NCBI RefSeq assembly: GCF_964204865.1
Contig: NC_135263.1
Location: forward strand, 18,335,426-18,399,425
DNA length: 64,000 bases
Direction: 5' to 3'
Source: Styela clava
Lineage: Eukaryota > Chordata > Ascidiacea > Stolidobranchia > Styelidae
Positions 12,412-24,987 of the stretch are shown one piece after another. Both the position numbers and the translations under genes were made by a program. A model generated the notes under the pieces. That model was given only the letters and a program-made list of their open reading frames with translations, searched no databases and had not been told where the DNA came from. Each line of letters starts with the position of its first letter. Position 1 is the stretch's first letter.

Positions 12412-13471
12412 ATGAGTAAATTATCCATCGCCGTATTTCTGGCAATTATCGGCGTATCTCTTGCTGCCGGTGGTGAGTACACGACATTTGCCGTTTTATT
12501 TTATCTGATTAATTTTCAAACGAATATTTGAATATCAGAACAACGTGGGTATACACATGAGAGAAGTGAAGTCTCCATCAGAGAGATAGATACAAGCTGC
12601 CAAGTAGGGGGAGCTAAAAAGCGATAAGCAATTAATTAAAGATCAGTTAGACTCATTGATATTGTACACCGTTCAAAAGTATATTCTATACCGCAACTTC
12701 GGCTTTCAGGTTGTCGGATTCCAAAGACCGCTGAGAAGGATTGCAGACCTGAAACAGATGGTTACTTACCAAGTAGTCACGTCCCAGTTGGAACAATTGT
12801 AAAATGTGAGTGTAAACCCGGTTATGATTGGAATGGCGAATCAAATGAATACAAGTGTGGGCATTACGGATGGGAACCTAAAAAATTTGGAAAATGCGTC
12901 GAAGGTGAGTGTATTTACAAATTTTTATTTCTTATTTGTCACATTTCTACCTCTGGTTTTCCTACTAAAAACTATGGTGTAATCATTTATTAATTATATA
13001 TTTCGATTATCGTTTACGTACAAATACAACAGGTAGATATAATATCAATTATATTAAATTTTTTTTCGATCGATGGCCGTATTGTGTACAAGTCATACTG
13101 ATTGGAGTGTTGGTTGGTTTAAAATTGTTTCATATTTTTTTGTGATTTTCAAGTGATAACATATTCCTCTGTATATTTCTTGGCTTTCAAACACTTACAT
13201 ATATAAACTAGTAGAATTATAAAATATGCGAAAAAAGTGACGCACAACTGGGATTCACAAACACTCGGACAAGCATATTTGTTTTGAGTTACGTCTACAA
13301 TAACACGGATACATAAAGAATGTTAACTCTTAGTGACCAATCATATTATAGCCATATTCATAGTACAAATAAGTGTCATTCCGACATTATAGGGTCAAAT
13401 GCTATCCACAAACTTCTCGTGGGGATAGTAACAACATTGAATTTTTTTTCAATTTTACAGGTTATAATTAA
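12412..13471 (+). CDS. Secreted single-CCP domain protein, copy 2
   Basis: Exons 12412-12472, 12710-12904 and 13461-13471, the same gene structure as copy 1, 88 aa. The signal-peptide exon is identical in nucleotide sequence to copy 1. The mature protein differs at five positions: E30K, Y44H, N76E, E82K and Y88N. Only one codon change in the CDS is silent (CCA to CCT at Pro77). All six cysteines are kept. Two of the changes swap Glu for Lys, so the surface charge moves. Intron 1 is shortened by a 16-bp loss just before the acceptor. AATAAA lies at 13572. The gene appears intact and expressible; its function is not known. Confidence 0.85.
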
Positions 13472-13571
13472 CTGCAACAAAAGCCAATGGAGATGAACAC
13501 TCATCATAAAACACGCTGGAATCTTGGAATCTGATAAATTGTCAAATATCAACTATATTATATGTTATATT

Positions 13572-13577
13572 AATAAA
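13572..13577 (+). promoter_or_regulatory. Poly(A) signal of CCP gene 2
   Basis: AATAAA about 100 bp after the stop, in the context conserved with copy 1. Confidence 0.7.
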
Positions 13578-15884
13578 ACTTCAGCAATATACCGTGTTAT
13601 ATCAAAATCAGGGCCCGAATACCGATAGGTTTTGTGCAAAGGCTTATACCTTAAGAGATCTGTAGTGTAATCATAAACTCGGATTGAATCATCCCAGATC
13701 TAATAAATTCACTTTTTTTGTCCTCGTGGGTATGATGACTCGTATTTTGTAGCTTGTATGGACAAACGCGTGGCGCACGCTTTACCAATTACTTTTGCAA
13801 TAATATTTGAAAAGAAAAATACCGTACATTGAAAGAGTTAAATAGAGATGAAAAGAAAGCAAAACCAAAACAGCATCACGAAAATTACGTTTCTTTCGGA
13901 TTCACGGCACGAAAGAATCTAAGTTAGAGCCCGAATCGGTCATCCGTATGTAAAAGAGTTGCGCAATATTACCATGATGAGTAGTGTGCATGGTTAACTG
14001 GCGTGGCTGACATATATCAACATATGAACAGCTGAACACTCGAATGCAAAGCTGAGAGAAAAATCTTCTCAAAAGCACTGGAAAATATATGTACAGCTTC
14101 GGCAAAAACTATGGAAAATGGCAAGTTTGACAAGTCTCCCTTGACCCCAAATTGCAAAAACAAATGTTAATAGAGTCGCTGTTTAATCAAGGTTCTAGAT
14201 ATATCTAATATTACAAAATAATTATGATACTAAAATAACATTTACAAATGTCAAGAAAAAAATAATAAACAACTCTGAATAAAACAAATCTGCACAAAAA
14301 ACATCCCACAAGACAAGTCCACCATAACCGAGACTATCTCCAATTCTTGCTGCGGTGCCATTACCTGTTTCTCAACACCAATCTTAGTTAGTTAGACCGC
14401 AACTTCCGTATGCTTGCCGAAGATTTAAGAAACCATACAAAGAACATTGACTTCCGAGATTCATGGCTCGTTGTATTTCTGAAAACTTTTACACCCCCAG
14501 CAGTATGTAAGAATTCATACCCTAAGCCAAGGTATCAAATTGTATTCAATCATTGAAAGCACTCGAAGACGAATTAACCATCATCAAGCAGTCTCAAATT
14601 TTCCAATCACTCCTAAATCTCCAGAAAATTATAAATGATGAATTGCGATCTCGAAACAAAAAAAATCATTGTCTGAAAGAACGGATTCTAAATTTTGAAG
14701 AAGATATTTGATATGCTACTGAGCATGCGGAAGACCAGAAAAGGAGACTTGAAAACCTAGAATTCCGAGTGATGCCACCATTTATTTTCTCAAGCGAATG
14801 CTTTACGAATAGAGGATGAGTTTGTCTCCATCCATATGCCGTGTTACAAGAAAGTATTTAGAGTTCTTTCAACATTGGGGTGATTTGGTCGCAGTATAAC
14901 TAACCAATTCATTCTTTTTAACGCAAATGTCGGTTTCCAAACTGCTTAATAACATTATGCCATTTATTGACAAATTAAGACATCTATGGATAATACTGAA
15001 TCATTTACCAATACATTCAGCAACCATCAATACTTGCCCACGCATACGTGATATGCATTCGCTGTTTGGAGCATGTTCCCACAAGATAACTAGGCTGGTC
15101 GATAAGACACGACCGTGACTGATCAAAAGCATCGTGAAAAATTGTTGCATAGGGAATACTACATACATAGCACTCCAAGCCAGCGAGCAAATGATAAAAA
15201 AGTATATGAATACCCTAGCTCTAACACACATTGCAAGAAGATCCAAATAAAATTAATATTTCACAAAAGTACAAATGAAAGGGTGGGACAAAAACACACT
15301 TGGCAGACAATAAAGGAGATGAATAAATCACGAAAAAGCAATGGCGATGTAGCGAGAACATAAATATTGTTACTGTGTATATCAATACTTTTAATCACTT
15401 ATTGTTGAAAGTGTATGTTATTTGCCTGAAACAAGTCATTGCCCGATTACATTTCCTATATGAATATTTACATGAAATATTTTAAGTGAAAAAGTTGATG
15501 CCGTATTTTCCTACCCTCGCTCATCCGTGCTTGTATTTATTTATCGTTCTTTGATAATTACAAATTTGGTTTCATTTTACACTTCTGCAATATACGAAAA
15601 TTTGCATTACAAACTTCTAAAGGAGTCAGTGGGATGAAACGGCTAAAGAAAGTTCAATAGTACTGGGGTAAGAACTTGTAAAATGGCAGTGCTTTAATTT
15701 TTAACTCCCTTTGTGAGTTCTCGAGTGTCCTTACTCCATATTGTAACGTTACTGACGGCTAACTTTGCCATATATCGGCTACCGGTAGATACTAGGCGAC
15801 AGTCAAATCTATCTTCTCATGTTCGGTATTAATCAGCAAATGTCACGTACCAATAATCTATTAAAAAATTGTCATAAATTTTGG

Positions 15885-16097
15885 GGTACTCCCGAAGTAA
15901 GTGAATCAAGATGGCGGACATCGGAACGTAGTATGTGTACCAGGTTTGGGTTAGGCCTTAATTTCAGGTACAAATACTACGGGAGTCACTTGGCTAGTCC
16001 CCGAACTCGTAATAGATTTAAAATGAGAAAAATTGGAATAAAATTATGGCCTACCCCTAACCTGGTACCATCTTGGTCCACATACTTAGGGAGTACC
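15885..16097. mobile_element. GGTACTCCC MITE in unit 2, internally deleted
   Basis: Has both ends (GGTACTCCCGAAGTAAGTG and CATACTTAGGGAGTACC) but has lost about 24 bp of the right inverted repeat compared with unit 3. Confidence 0.75.
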
Positions 16098-16104
16098 AAT
16101 TTTT

Positions 16105-16480
16105 GTGCGTTCTGACTTCATGTTTTTCACTATCAATAATCAAATTTGTCCTGTGGTGCAGCAACGGTGATATTGGTAATGACAAAGTCGAATGAGATGA
16201 TTGAATGTTTCACCATAAGGAATGGAAGTCAATGCGCCAAACGCTAACAAAATAATGATGTATTCCATTACTCCAGCAACCATTCTTTAGTTGTGCGTTC
16301 TGACTTCATGTTTTTCACTATCAATAATCAAATTTGTCCTGTGGTGCAGCAACGGTGATATTGGTAATGACGAAGTCGAATGAGATGATTGAATGTTTCA
16401 CCATAAGGAATGGAAGTCAATGCGCCAAACGCTAACAAAATAATGATGTATTCCATTACTCCAGCGACCATTCTTTAGTT
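16105..16480 (+). repeat. 188-bp tandem duplication specific to unit 2
   Basis: GTGCGTTCTGACTTCATG starts at 16105 and again at 16293. The two 188-bp copies differ at about two bases (ACAAAG/ACGAAG and AGCAACC/AGCGACC). Unit 3 has a single copy near 25000-25190, so the duplication is very recent. It has no coding sense. Confidence 0.9.
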
Positions 16481-18651
16481 GTCGGAGAAATGTTGTAAAA
16501 AATGTATCATCAAATAGCGAGCTACGCACAAGCCCAGTTACAAGAAGAAACTGATATCTAACGATATCTTTAAGAACCTCTCTATCGACTTAATTCGCGG
16601 TCGAAGTTATCCAAAATATACAAGCGCATAATCTTATCTACCATGGTTGATTCATTTGGAGAAAGGATTGAAGCCCAATGGGTCACATATGATACACTGA
16701 ATTAAAAGTTTATGGTTTTTGATCAATTTTATACTAAAAAGTCTCAAAAGTAAACCTATGGGGGCGTGGTGTACTTTTGAGGACGACCTGTGATCCACTG
16801 GGCCCTAAAGGGATACGAGGAAAAATGTGTTCTGTGTTGTTGAAGTTGTTGTTGGAAAGTTGAACGTCATGTAATCTGCTGAATTCAATTTATTGTTTTA
16901 TTCGGTAATATGACCTCAGATTCTTCAAAAATATTTTTTTTCAACTTTTTTTAGTAAAGAAATAATATTGAGTTTTATATTTTTTACAGTTCAGTGGTAG
17001 TTTTCACACTCAGCATAATTTATAAAAACGAGAGTAATATGTATCACTTTCGCTTATCTGAATAATCAAGATGAAATGTTTTCATTGCTGTATCCAATTT
17101 CGTTGGCAATTCAAATAACTATTTATTAACTTAAATAACTATTATTAGTTATTATTCCAAAACGTACGTAGCAAGTTTTATGATATATATCTATTTTTTT
17201 CAATATATTTAGTAATTACAATATTCAGCTAAACTGGGTATAGTTCATCTATACGCCAATTTTCACAAAAATGTTCCTTTATATGTATCATTGTTAGACA
17301 ATTCATTAAAATTTGTTGTCCAATAAAAACTAACTTGTAAGTCTGATAATATGTCGAAATGTATCTTATTAAGCTTAATATTTTTTTTAGGTATACATAA
17401 CAAATATGGGAAAAGTGTGGGATTAAGTGGGGTACGTGGGACAAATGCTACACGACATTTTTTAAAACACCATCAAGCTATTGTTGTTTTCGTTATTTTA
17501 TTTTTCTGCCAAAATAAGGGAGGTCAGTTAATTGCAGACAGTTCATTTGCGAAATTCCAAATTGTTCATTTGGTGATCTGCCACAATATGAAATGATTAC
17601 GGACCATATCATATCACGCGTTATGAGCAGATTTTAACAAATTCGTTGAAAAATTTTCTCTATTTTTTAGAGAAGGCAATCGAGTTTTTAGCATAGAGGA
17701 TCCAGACAATTATAATTGTTTTATATTCCATTTTGTAATGTACATATTGTGCTTATTGTACACCGCAATATTCAACAATTCAACAATAACTACGCATCAT
17801 AATAATTATTTTTAATCTTGGAAAAACAGTGCAAACTTCTGCCATTTCAATTTTTATTTGAAAACGTAAGGTCTAATAAACCTAAAAATATTTGGTTTAA
17901 GTGAATATAAAACGTGTCACATGATTACTCATTAAAAATGTTTTCAGAGAACTTTGAGCTGCATGAAGTTATTTTTCAATATTATTTCTTCAAATTGACG
18001 GAGCTTAACAACAACAAAATTACGACCTCTTTGATCTTGCAACAAATAGCATTATTGCGTTCCAAACCTCAGTTCTAAGGACAAGTCGATTCATGTAATT
18101 ACTTATATCTCAAGTTTATTGGAAAGGCCGATTTCATTCAAAATCCTAAGCCTGGATATTTAAATCTGATCGAGTCTATTTAAAAGGATTTTTAAATCAT
18201 GTCACCACTGGGTGAAGTTCGAGTAATATTTGATTAACTATGTCTACAAAATACCAATCTATTTGAAAAAAACAATTTAGTATAAAGGTATCATGTATTT
18301 TGTAGGACTTGGCAACACAGAAACTAAACCCAGCAGAATGATATACTTCTCCTATTATGTATAAACACTGTCAAAATGAAACTTATTTTCCGTGATGACC
18401 AAGTAGTTTTAAAAAAACGAAGTTTTAAAAAAACTTCCCTAAATAGATTAACATATACTTTAGCATTGCTCGTGGGTGTATTTGATTTACTTAGTAATTT
18501 GACTCATTTTATCTAAATTATTATTATTAATTTTAATAAAGATAAAATAAATTTGTCTGTACGTATAACAGATTTTATCTATGCCGTAGAATGTAGGCTA
18601 TTTTATAAATATCAGAAAGTTGACTGAATTTAACTGGAATTCCGAGGAAGT

Positions 18652-19210
18652 TCTTGCGTTTATTTACCAAAGCAAAGAATGTAAAATATGAAATATAGAA
18701 GTGATTACTAAAAAACATCTCAACTTATTTGTTATCATTACCAACTTTACTAAGTTGTATAAAGCTTCCTTGTAATTTAGAAATACATTGACATTTCATA
18801 TAATTCAGGGTGGTTCAAACCGCGTTCGTTCGTGGCAGGAGCTGCCACGTAGTGTTAAGAACTGCGCCTCGGACCAAGCCGATGAGAAGAGCCCGCGTCA
18901 AGTAACTTCTCATTTGAAGAGACGTTCGTGCCTTTATTTTAGTACAAACTCTCCTCTATTTTCAATAGTTGGCCATGTGACAAGCAGTGCGAACCGCAGA
19001 GCTGACGTAGAGCCGCGCGATCCATTTTTTTACCTGGGTCCGAAATCTCAACTTAGACGAACTTGGTTGTTCTTTGACGGTAGCACCAGGCCAGCTCTCG
19101 CTACAACTTCGGTTGGCGGAATCAAGTACGGATTCGATTACAGAATCGATTCTTGGCGGAATCGACTAGAATCGATTCCGATACATTGAAATCGATTCTT
19201 AAGGTTGACA
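18652..19210. mobile_element. Unit-3-specific insertion with a hAT-like left end
   Basis: Units 1 and 2 read GAGGAAGTTTGGATTGC continuously; unit 3 has about 560 bp between GAGGAAGT and TGGATTGC. Inside, CAGGGTGGTTCAAACC at 18808 matches the terminus of the element at 29658-30408. The translation with CLYFS, SPLFS and RRADVEPRDPFF resembles the reverse strand of that element. The right part is rich in GAATCGATTC. The right hAT end is not visible, so it is probably a truncated or composite insertion. Confidence 0.5.
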
Positions 19211-21281
19211 CTTGGATTGCGAACAATGCTTAACGTTTTGTGACGTTCGTCCGTCACATATACGTATAAACTGCTATGTTGAGTTACTACGACACCGCAA
19301 ACTTTACTATATTATATATAGGCTATATCCTATATAATATGTAGTTTTTTTGCTGGAAGGCTTTTGCTTTTATTTATTTCAAAAATCTCTATGAGTTCTG
19401 AGGAATTCGTTTTTGTACGATTTCGTCTACTCTGGCAGATTGAATACCCACACTACTTAGTTTTTGATTTCGTTTCCATATATGTGACCACTGCTGTTTC
19501 GGTTGAATTCGTAGGGTATAGTTTATAGATGGGTATGTTTTCTGAGTTAGTGATGTCCAGAAATCGAGATTCGGAATCGAAGATTTAGGAATCGGATTAG
19601 AATCGAATACTTTTAAGTAGCATCTTAGCATCCTTAGCTACAGATAATACAATTTTTTAATATAACAATCATACAATGAGTGAAGAAAAAAGGTGACCGA
19701 GATATACTGCGAAAAACCGTATTTTCTTACCCACAACAACGTTTACCACAGTGTCTGGTGTGTTTCCAAGTAATATCTGCCACGAAAGAATATACTTTTA
19801 AATGACATTTTAATAAGCTCCAGTAATATTAACAATTCGATTACTTTGGTTTTATTATAATAATGAATAATGAGTTTTCAATAAAGTAAGACTTCGTTTC
19901 AAGAATTTCGTAATCAAAAATCCAATTGTATTCTCAGTATGTAGTTATTTATACCTATTTTGTTAATTTTTATTCGTTTTCGCCGAATTACGAATTGTTG
20001 TTTCCACAATCAGGAATCTTCTGTCAAAATCAAATTTTTATTATTAGCGGTTTCGATTTCTGTGTTCGGCTCAATCAGTATTTGCGCACAACAGTTTTAC
20101 TTCAAAATGTTGGAAAAATAGCAAACTGTCAATCCACGAATGCTTTTTCAACTAAACAAAATTCAGTGATTTTTCAGTGGCGCTCTCCATTTTCTGAAAC
20201 TCTCTCCATTTCTTTATGGGAAGCAAATGAGTTTTAGCATAAAGTATCTATTCTAGACAATCATGAATTTTTTATTTTCCATTCTGTAATCTTGTATTAC
20301 CATACAGAACAAATTCGGGCGAATCAGCTAACAATCGATCGTTTCAGCAAAGGTATTACTCCACGGCTTTACAAAAAGTAAGCTATGTGAACATCGCCAC
20401 CTCTTATTTATATTTTTCGGTGTTAATATCTGCAATTGCTACACTTTAAAAAATAATATTGAGCACTTCAATGCAACACAAAATTACTGTAACTACAATT
20501 TGCGATTGAGTTTAAAAATAATTAGATATTTGATGAGAAATATACTAAAGACATCGGTTTTGTGATTACATTTCAATATCCATTTGGTTCAACATTTCCC
20601 AATCAGAAAGGAGTTCCTCCCCAGGAATAATTTTGATGTTCTTGGGAAGAAATACAATTTTGTATTTAGCGTATTTTCACAATTATTTTTTAGTTATTTA
20701 GCATGATGGTAATACGTTTTTATTGATAAATTATGACGTATTCGAACTGCACAAAAGCCATTGTGCAAATTGTGTGTAGCACTAGTTACGTACCTATTTA
20801 AGATTGAACTAATAATAATAAAAGCAGAGTTTTTTACGCTTTTTGGGGAATATGGGGGGAAAAAGAATTCCTAAATAGACAAAAAAAGAATTCATCGAAA
20901 ATGATTAAGAATCACTTTTTTATTTGCATACAAAACGACAAATATAGTAAGATGTTTTGGTGGCTTTCACTGGCAAGCAAGCACAATAAAATGACGAATC
21001 AATGATTTTTTGTTTAGTTTAAACAGGCAGGCAGCATTCGGTTTCGAAATATGAAAACAAAGAAGTTGTGAACAGACATCACGCCACCTTGACGCATGAC
21101 ACATCAGCGAAAGAAAAAGGCGAGAGTTGCTGATATCATTTTTGACTTCAGGCCATGTCAGATAATTTTTCAAAGAAAAAAATGGTGACAGAAAAACGTT
21201 AAATACCATGGATTTTCAACTGACGACACATTTCCTTACATCTTCTTCTTACTTTCACACGGTTTGGTAGAATACAAGAAA

Positions 21282-22345
21282 ATGAGTAAATTATCCATCG
21301 CCGTATTTCTGGCAATTATCGGCGTATCTCTTGCTGCTGGTGGTGAGTACACGGCATTTGCCGTTTTATTTTCTCTGAATAATTTTCGAACGAATATTTG
21401 AATATCAGAATAACGTGGGCCTACACACGAAAGAAGTGAGGTCCCCTAAAATTAGAGACACAAGCTGCCAAGTAGGGGGCAGCTAAAAAGCGATAAGCAA
21501 TTAATTAGAGATCAATTAGTCTCATTGATAGTGTACACCGTACAAAAATTTATTTTACACCGTATATATTCACGCAACTTCGGTTTTCAGGTTGTCGGAT
21601 TCCAAAGATCGAGCATGGGGATTGCAAACCTGTTACGGATGGTTACTTACCAAGTAGTTACGTCCCAGTTGGAACAATTGTAAAATGCCAGTGTAAAGAA
21701 CCCGGTTATAATTGGAATGCCGATTCAAATGAATACGAGTGTAAGCATTACGGATGGGATCCAAGCAAATTTGGAAAATGCGTCGAAGGTGAGTGTATTT
21801 ACACATTTTTATTTCTTATTTGTCACATTCCTACTTCTGGTTTTCCTACTAAAAACTATAGTGTAATCATTTCTTGATTATATATTTCTATTATCGTTTA
21901 CCATCAAAGTACAAATACAACAGGTAGATATAATATTAATTATATTAAAAATTTTTGATCGAGGGCCGTATTGTGTACAAGTCATACTGATTGGAGTGTT
22001 GGTTTAAAATTGTTTCATTTTCTTTAAGTGATAACGTATTCCTCTGTATATTTCTTAGCTTTCAAATACTTACAGATATAAAACTCGTATAATTGAAAAT
22101 ATGCGAAAAAAGTGACGCACAACCGGGGGTCACAAACACTCGGACAAGCATATTTGTTTTGAGTTATGTCCACGATAACACGATTACATAAAGAATGTTA
22201 ACTCTTACTGACCAATCATATTATAGCCATATTCATACTACAAATAAGTGTCATTCCGACATTATAGGGTCAAATGCTATCCACAAACTTCTCGTGGGGA
22301 TAGTAACAACATTGAATTTTTTTCAATTTTACAGGTTATAATTAA
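21282..22345 (+). CDS. Secreted single-CCP domain protein, copy 3 (diverged)
   Basis: Exons 21282-21342, 21591-21788 and 22335-22345, 89 aa. The signal peptide protein sequence is unchanged (one silent change). The domain exon has one extra codon (Glu after Lys56) and 15 amino-acid replacements relative to copy 1, against two silent codon changes. The replacements cluster at residues 27-35 and 60-82, while residues 38-53 (GYLPSSYVPVGTIVKC) are unchanged. All six cysteines remain. Exon 2 differs from copy 1 at about 22 of 195 sites, intron 1 at about 20 of 245, so the coding exon evolves at least as fast as the intron. AATAAA lies at 22446. Diversifying selection is the simplest reading. Confidence 0.85.
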
Positions 22346-22445
22346 CTGCAACAGAAGCCAATAGAGATGAGCACTCATCATAAGACACGCTGGAATCTTG
22401 GAATCTGACAAATTGTCAAATATTAACTATATTATATGTTATATT

Positions 22446-22451
22446 AATAAA
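22446..22451 (+). promoter_or_regulatory. Poly(A) signal of CCP gene 3
   Basis: AATAAA about 100 bp after the stop; the conserved bases just after it (CTTCAG in copies 1 and 2) are missing here. Confidence 0.7.
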
Positions 22452-24751
22452 ACAATATACCGTGTTATATCAAAATCAGGGCCAGAATACCGATGTGTTT
22501 TGTGCAAAGGCTTATACCTTAAGAGATCTGTAGTGTAATCATAAACTCGGATTGAATCATCCCAGATCTAATGAATTCACTTTTTTGTCCTCGTATGTAT
22601 GATGACTCGTATTTTGTAGCTCGTATGGACAAACGCGTGGCGCACGCTTTACCAATTACTTTTGCAATAATATTTGAAAAGAAAAATACCGTATATTGAA
22701 AGAGTTAAATAAAAATGAAAAGAAAGCAAAACCAAAACAGCATCACGAAAGATTCTAAGTTAGAGCCCGAATCCGTCATCCGTATGTAAAAGAGTTGCGC
22801 AATATTACCATGATGAGTAGTGTGCAAGGTTAACTGGCTTGGCTGACATATATCAACATATGAACAGCTGAACACTCTAATGCAAGGCTGAGAGGAAAAT
22901 CTTCTCAAAAGCACTGGAAAATATATACGACTTTTATTCAAATGTACAGCTTCGGCAAAAGCTATGAAAAATGGCAAGTTTGACAAGTCTCCCTTGACCC
23001 AAAATTGCAAAAACAAATGTTAATAGAGTAGCTGTTTAATTAAGGTTCTAGATATATCTAATATTACAAAATAATTAGGATACTAAAATAACATTCACAA
23101 ATGTCAAGAAAAAAATAATGAACAGCTCTGAAGAAAACAAATCTACACAAAAAACATCCCACAAGACAAGTCCACCATAACCGAGAGTATCTCCAATTCT
23201 TGCTGCGGTGACGTTACCTGTTTCTCAACACCAATCTTAGTTATTTAGACCGCAACTTCCGTATGCTTGCCGAAGATTCAAGAAACTATACAAAAAACAT
23301 TGACTTCCGAGATTCATGGCTCGTTGTATTTCTGAAAACTTTTACACCCCCAGCAGTATGTAAGAATTCATACCCTAAGTCAAGGTATTAAATTGTACTC
23401 AATCATTGAAAGCACTCGCAGACGCACTAACCATCATCAAGCAGTCTCAAATTTTCCAATCACACCTAAATCTTCAAAAAATGGTAAATGATGAATTGCG
23501 ATCCTAAAACAAAAAAATCATTGTCTGAAAGAACGGATTATAAATTTTGAAAAAGATATTTGATATGCTACTGAGCATGCGGAAGACCAGAAAAGGAGCT
23601 CCAGACTTGAAAACCTAGAATTCCGAGTGATGCCACCATTTATTTTCTCAAGCGAATGCTTTACGAATAGAGGATGATTTTGTCTCCATCCATATGCCGG
23701 GTTACAAGAAAGTATTTAGAGTTCTTTCAACATTGGGGTGATTTGGTCGCAGTATAACTAACCAATTTATTCTCTTTAACGCAAATGTCGGTTTTCAAAC
23801 TGCTTAATAACATTAGGCCATTTATTGACAAATTATGAAATCTATGGATAATACTGAATCATTTTCCAATACATTCAGCAACCATCAATACGTGATATGC
23901 GTTCGCTGTTGGGAGCATGTTCCCACAAGATAACTAGGCTCGCCGATAAGCCACGACCATGACTGATCAAAAGCATCCACTATCTGTAAAGTGTGAAATA
24001 ATGTTGCATAGGTAAAACTACATACATGGCACTCAAAGCCAGTGAACAAATGATAGAAAAAGTATATAAATGCCCTAGTTCTAACACACATTGCAAGAAG
24101 ATCCAAATAAAATTAATATTTCACAAAAGTACAAATAAAAGGGTGGGATAAAAACACACTTGGCAGACAATAAAGGAGATAAATAAATCACGAAAAAGCA
24201 ATGGCGATGTAGCGAGAACATAAATATTGTTACTGTGTATTTCAATACTTTTAACCACTTATTGTTGAAAGTGTATGTTATTTGCCTGAAACTAGTCATT
24301 GCCCGATTACATTTCCTATATGATTATTTACATGAAATATTTTATGTGAAAAAGTTGATGCCGTATTTTCCTACCCTCGCTCATCCGTGCTTGTATTTAT
24401 TTATCGTTCTTTGGTAATTACAAATTTGGTTTCATTTTACACTTCTGCAATATACGAAAATTTGCATTACAAACTTCTAAAGGAGTCAGTGGGATGAAAC
24501 GGCTAAAGAAAGTTCAATAGTACTGGGGTAAGAACTTGGTGAAATGACAGTGCTTTAATTTTTAACTCCCTTTGTTAGTTCTCGCGTGTCCTTACTTCAT
24601 ATTGTAACGTTACCGACGGCTAACGTTGCCATATATAGGTTACCGGTAGATGCTAGGCCACAGTCAAATACGTATCTCTCTTCTCATGTTCGGTATTCAT
24701 CAGCAAATGTCACGTACCAATAATCTTTTAAAAAATCCTCATAAATTTTGG

Positions 24752-24987
24752 GGTACTCCCGAAGTATGTGAATCAAGATGGCGGACATCGGAACGTAGTA
24801 TGTGTATCAGGTTCGGGTTAGGCCTTAATTTCAGGTACAAATACTACAGGAGTCACTTGGCTAGTCCCCGAACTCGTAATAGAACTAAAATGAGAAAAAT
24901 TGGAATAAAATTATGGCCTACCCCTAACCTGGTACACATACTTCGTTGCGGTGTCCGCCATCTTGGTCCACATACTTAGGGAGTACC
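24752..24987. mobile_element. GGTACTCCC MITE, fullest copy (236 bp)
   Basis: Imperfect terminal inverted repeats of about 45 bp: the left end reads GGTACTCCCGAAGTATGTGA then an AAGATGGCGGACA motif, and the right end is its reverse complement ending GGGAGTACC. There is no coding capacity. A relative lies in the MRH-gene intron at 62037-62250, so this is a dispersed family. Confidence 0.8.

Larger units (their letters stand above)
8339..17567 (+). repeat. Tandem unit 2 (about 9.2 kb) carrying CCP gene 2
   Basis: This is a direct repeat of unit 1 in the same orientation. It holds the gene at 12412-13471, the same hAT insertion (10439-11171), the GGTACTCCC-type MITE (15885-16097), and a unit-specific 188-bp tandem duplication at 16105-16480. 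The segment 17226-17540, with a GGGAAAAGTGTGG motif and short GGGG-rich repeats, is absent from unit 1 but has a counterpart near 25985-26230, so it was probably lost from unit 1 rather than gained here. The rest of the non-genic sequence shows nothing I can name. Confidence 0.95.

Noticed and set aside
18788..19189. 133-codon open frame in unit 3
   Set aside because: Falls inside a unit-specific insertion with a hAT terminus and simple GAATCGATTC repeats; at most a transposase fossil.
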